From: Ilyobacter_A sp963675185
GTDB taxonomy: Bacteria; Fusobacteriota; Fusobacteriia; Fusobacteriales; Fusobacteriaceae
Length of the DNA: 64,000 nucleotides
Assembly (NCBI GenBank): GCA_963675185.2
Contig: CAXXOH010000002.1
Span: 434,001-498,000, forward strand
Direction of reading: 5' to 3'
In this document: positions 61,523 through 64,000 of the stretch, in pieces
Layout of the letters: each line of letters opens with the position of its first letter
Position numbering within the stretch: position 1 is the stretch's first letter
Notes under the pieces: model-generated
What the model saw: the letters and a program-made list of their open reading frames with translations, nothing else
Databases searched by the model: none
Told to the model about the DNA's origin: nothing
Program-made: the position numbers and the translations under genes

Positions 61523-63280
61523 CTAGTCTATTTTACCGAACTGCGTCTCGTATAATTTTCTGTATATCCCATCTTTTTCAAGGAGTTCGCTGTGTGTACC
61601 GATTTCCTTTATCTCTCCTTTTTCCATAACCACTATTTTGTCTGAGTTTATTATAGTTGACAGCCTGTGGGCTATCACAAAAGTTGTTCTTCCTTTCATA
61701 AGTCTATCCAAGGCATCCTGAACAAGTCTTTCAGATTCTGTGTCCAGTGCAGAGGTGGCCTCGTCCAAAATCATTATTTCAGGATTTTGTATAAGCGCCC
61801 TTGCAATAGCTATCCTTTGCTTTTGACCTCCAGATAGCAAGGTCCCCCTCTCACCAACCTCAGTTTCAAATCCTTTTTCAAGCTCCATTATGAAATCATA
61901 GGCATTTGCCATCTTGGCAGCCCTTATTATCTCTTCATCAGTCGCGTCATCTCTTCCATACGCTATGTTAGAAGCTATTGTCCCGCTAAATAAAAAAGTT
62001 TCCTGTGGGACTATTCCTATATGCCTTCTGAGTGATTTTAATTTTATATCTTTTGTGTCTATGCCATCTATCTTTATACAACCATCCTGTATCTCATAAA
62101 ACCTCGGTATAAGGTTGACAAGGGTGGTTTTACCACTTCCACTTTTCCCCACAAAGGCCACCACTTCGCCTCGTTTTACATCCAAGCTAAGGTTTTTAAT
62201 TGCTGGTTCCGTGCTTCCACCATAGATAAAACTTATATTTTCAAAACTGATGTTTCCATTAAGTCCTTTAATGTCTACAGCGTCTTCCTTGTCTTGAAAC
62301 TCCGACTCGATATCTAATATCTCTATTACCCTGTCAGCAGAAGGCATCATACCCTGCAGTTCATTGTTCCTCTGAATAAGTTTTTTCATAGGTTCCTGCA
62401 AAAGTCCCAAGGCCGTCAAAAATGATATAAGGTCTCCTGGTGTAAAGTTATCGATTTTTATTACTTTGTATCCTCCGTAAGCAAGGACTACAGCCATCAT
62501 AAGTGTGCCTAAAACTTCATTTATAGGTGATACCTTGGCTCTAATTTTTTTTGTCCTGTATGCTAGCCTAAACTCTTCTTCGTTTACTGTTTTAAAATCT
62601 TCAAAAGCCTTTTCTTCCCTTGCAAAAGCTTTTATAACCGCTATCCCGGATAGTGTCTCCTGTATATAAGCTGTTACCAGACCGGTTGTGTCCTGTCTCA
62701 TTCTGGCGGATTTTTTTATTTTTTTTGTATATTTTTTTATAAACTTAATAATAATTGGCATTCCAAATAGAACTATTATACTTAAGACAATATCAAGTTG
62801 AAATAATCTTATGAGCAGTACCACTGCTGTAGTCAAGTATGTTATCATCTCAAAAATTACAAAACCTATATTAGAGATCATTTGTGCATCCCCTGAAACC
62901 CTAGCCATTATATCTCCTAGTTTGGCACTTTGATAATATGATATGGGCAAGGTCTGCAGATGTTTATATACATCTCTCTTTATCTCTTTTTTTATTGTTT
63001 CAGTAACATAACTAGAGGTGGTTTGCCTGTAATACATGGCAATTCCCTTCACTATTGTTGCAAGTATTATGGCGATCGTTATAAATATTAACATTTTCAT
63101 ATTCTGCTTCACAAGGACATCATCAGTTAGATACTTCACAAGCCATGCAGGGACAGCACTTGCAGCAGAAGATAAAAAAGAAAGTAGCATTACCAAAATA
63201 AGCATTGATTTATGTTTTATACTGTAGTGTAAAAAAGCCTTTACCGAATCGTTTTTAAAAAGATTATTCATCTTTTTCAC
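61523..63280 (-). CDS. msbA: MsbA-type ABC transporter for lipid A export
   Basis: 585 residues. Six membrane helices in residues 1-320 are followed by the ABC ATPase with Walker A VAFVGKSGSGKTTLVNLIPRF, Q-loop PQETFLFSG, signature LLSGGQKQRIAIARALIQ, Walker B IMILDEATSALD and the switch His in IAHRLST. The length and layout are those of MsbA, which flips lipid A core across the inner membrane. It overlaps the lpxB stop codon by four bases, which strongly supports a lipid A role over other ABC exporters. Confidence 0.9.
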   Translation of the reverse strand: MKKMNNLFKNDSVKAFLHYSIKHKSMLILVMLLSFLSSAASAVPAWLVKYLTDDVLVKQNMKMLIFITIAIILATIVKGIAMYYRQTTSSYVTETIKKEIKRDVYKHLQTLPISYYQSAKLGDIMARVSGDAQMISNIGFVIFEMITYLTTAVVLLIRLFQLDIVLSIIVLFGMPIIIKFIKKYTKKIKKSARMRQDTTGLVTAYIQETLSGIAVIKAFAREEKAFEDFKTVNEEEFRLAYRTKKIRAKVSPINEVLGTLMMAVVLAYGGYKVIKIDNFTPGDLISFLTALGLLQEPMKKLIQRNNELQGMMPSADRVIEILDIESEFQDKEDAVDIKGLNGNISFENISFIYGGSTEPAIKNLSLDVKRGEVVAFVGKSGSGKTTLVNLIPRFYEIQDGCIKIDGIDTKDIKLKSLRRHIGIVPQETFLFSGTIASNIAYGRDDATDEEIIRAAKMANAYDFIMELEKGFETEVGERGTLLSGGQKQRIAIARALIQNPEIMILDEATSALDTESERLVQDALDRLMKGRTTFVIAHRLSTIINSDKIVVMEKGEIKEIGTHSELLEKDGIYRKLYETQFGKID

Positions 63281-63999
63281 CTTTTCCCGTTTATGATATA
63301 TTTAGCATAGCTATTTACGATGTCTTTTCCAGAAAGTTTCGTCCTGATAGCATCTATTTTTTCTATTATAGTTTCCATATTTTCTTCTATGAACTCCAGA
63401 TTTTCGATTATTTTAGATTTATTACACCCTTTTTGTAGAAGTTCTGGGTATACTTCTTCATCGAGCGTTATATTTGGCAGTGAGACATATTTTATTTTTA
63501 AGAGATACCTCGCCAAAAGTTCATTTATTATACCCGTCCTGTATACCACTATACCCGGGAGCCCAAACAGTGAAAGCTCCAAAATAACAGTCCCCGAAGC
63601 GGCTATTGCCAATTTAGAACTTTTTACGGCATTCTCCAAAGGCATATCATAAACGACTTCTAGGTTGCCGTATAAAGATAAATCCTCTTCTATCCAGTTT
63701 AAGTGTTCCTTGCTGGCCAGTTTCAAAAGAAAAAGCTCGTCCGGCTTTTCCCTTACTACCTCCAGCATAACCGGTAGAAGACTTTTTACCTCCTGCTTTC
63801 TGCTTCCTGGAAGCAGCAGTACCTTGTGGCCAAACTCATCTATTTTTTCATACCTTTCCATAAAAGGGTTTCCAAAATAGACGGCTTCTACTCCATGTTT
63901 TTTGTAGAACTCCACTTCCCAGGGAAAAATTACTATTATATGGTCTGCTAGCTTAAGCTTTTTTATTCTTTTTTCTCCCCAAACCCATAATTTTGGCGG
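63277..63999 (-). CDS. lpxB: Lipid-A-disaccharide synthase, C-terminal part
   Basis: The frame is open to the window end (241 residues visible). The first visible residues are PPKLWVWGEKRIKKLKLADH, a classic LpxB segment, followed by VIFPWEVEFYKKHGVEAVYFGNP, LLPGSRKQEVKSLLP, SGTVILELSLFGLPGIVVYRTG and LPNI. LpxB joins UDP-diacylglucosamine and lipid X in lipid A synthesis. The N-terminal part lies beyond the window. It overlaps msbA by four bases. Confidence 0.94.
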   Translation of the reverse strand, partial: PPKLWVWGEKRIKKLKLADHIIVIFPWEVEFYKKHGVEAVYFGNPFMERYEKIDEFGHKVLLLPGSRKQEVKSLLPVMLEVVREKPDELFLLKLASKEHLNWIEEDLSLYGNLEVVYDMPLENAVKSSKLAIAASGTVILELSLFGLPGIVVYRTGIINELLARYLLKIKYVSLPNITLDEEVYPELLQKGCNKSKIIENLEFIEENMETIIEKIDAIRTKLSGKDIVNSYAKYIINGKR

Positions 64000-64000
64000 T

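Noticed and set aside
1..64000. tRNA or rRNA genes.
   Set aside because: No T-loop GTTCRA-type box with a matching acceptor stem and no rRNA-like block was seen.

Overview
The window looks like chromosomal DNA of a low-GC, Gram-negative anaerobe, most likely a member of Fusobacteriota (Ilyobacter/Propionigenium-like). Lipid A and KDO genes (lpxB, msbA, lpxK, kdsB) and an OmpA-type outer-membrane protein imply an outer membrane. The AT-rich, clostridia-like gene set, DUF1667/GlpA-type flavoproteins and PTS-based sugar metabolism fit that phylum. This placement is inference from gene content; no rRNA or tRNA gene is present to test it.

Layout. 0-8.7 kb: end of an OmpA-family gene, a secreted-protein gene interrupted by an amber codon, uvsE, a D-2-hydroxyacid dehydrogenase, a frameshifted TetM-like GTPase gene followed by an inverted repeat, a badly damaged ackA, and a radical SAM gene. 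8.7-18.6 kb: a DeoR regulator, an unusual fusion of an Orn/Lys/Arg decarboxylase with a ureohydrolase domain that has lost four of six metal ligands, slyD, trmN6, small genes, a broken Gfo/Idh/MocA gene and tldE. 18.7-39 kb: an accessory block lying between tldE and its partner tldD. It holds an IS701-like element, a chemoreceptor with an orphan sugar-binding lipoprotein, a decayed PTS gene copy, and a complete mannosylglycerate utilisation cluster: IIABC permease, glycerate kinase, mannose-6-P isomerase, a GH38 mannosidase of MngB length, glucose-type IIA and IIBC, two GntR/UTRA regulators and a HAD phosphatase. 39-48 kb: tldD, HD and cupin proteins, a histidine phosphatase, a possible 28-residue membrane protein, a GlpA/FAD/DUF1667 operon and small hypothetical genes. 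48-64 kb: a compact housekeeping block (kdsB on +; lpxB-msbA-rph-rdgB and hslU-smc-ATPase-lpxK-hyp-IIA-nadD-cupin-esterase-bioC on -).

How the genes work together. In the sugar cluster, mannosylglycerate would enter as a phosphoester through the IIABC permease and be cut by the GH38 enzyme. Mannose-6-P would go to fructose-6-P through ManA, and glycerate would be phosphorylated by the glycerate kinase. A palindrome TGGTATATACCA, or a close variant, occurs upstream of four transcription units there (six copies), usually next to a second inverted repeat, and is the likely operator of the GntR proteins.

Several genes between 1 and 39 kb are broken (amber, ochre, frameshifts, in-frame deletions), whereas the genes from 39 to 64 kb all appear intact. 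The most unusual single gene is the decarboxylase/pseudo-ureohydrolase fusion at 10.1-12.5 kb.
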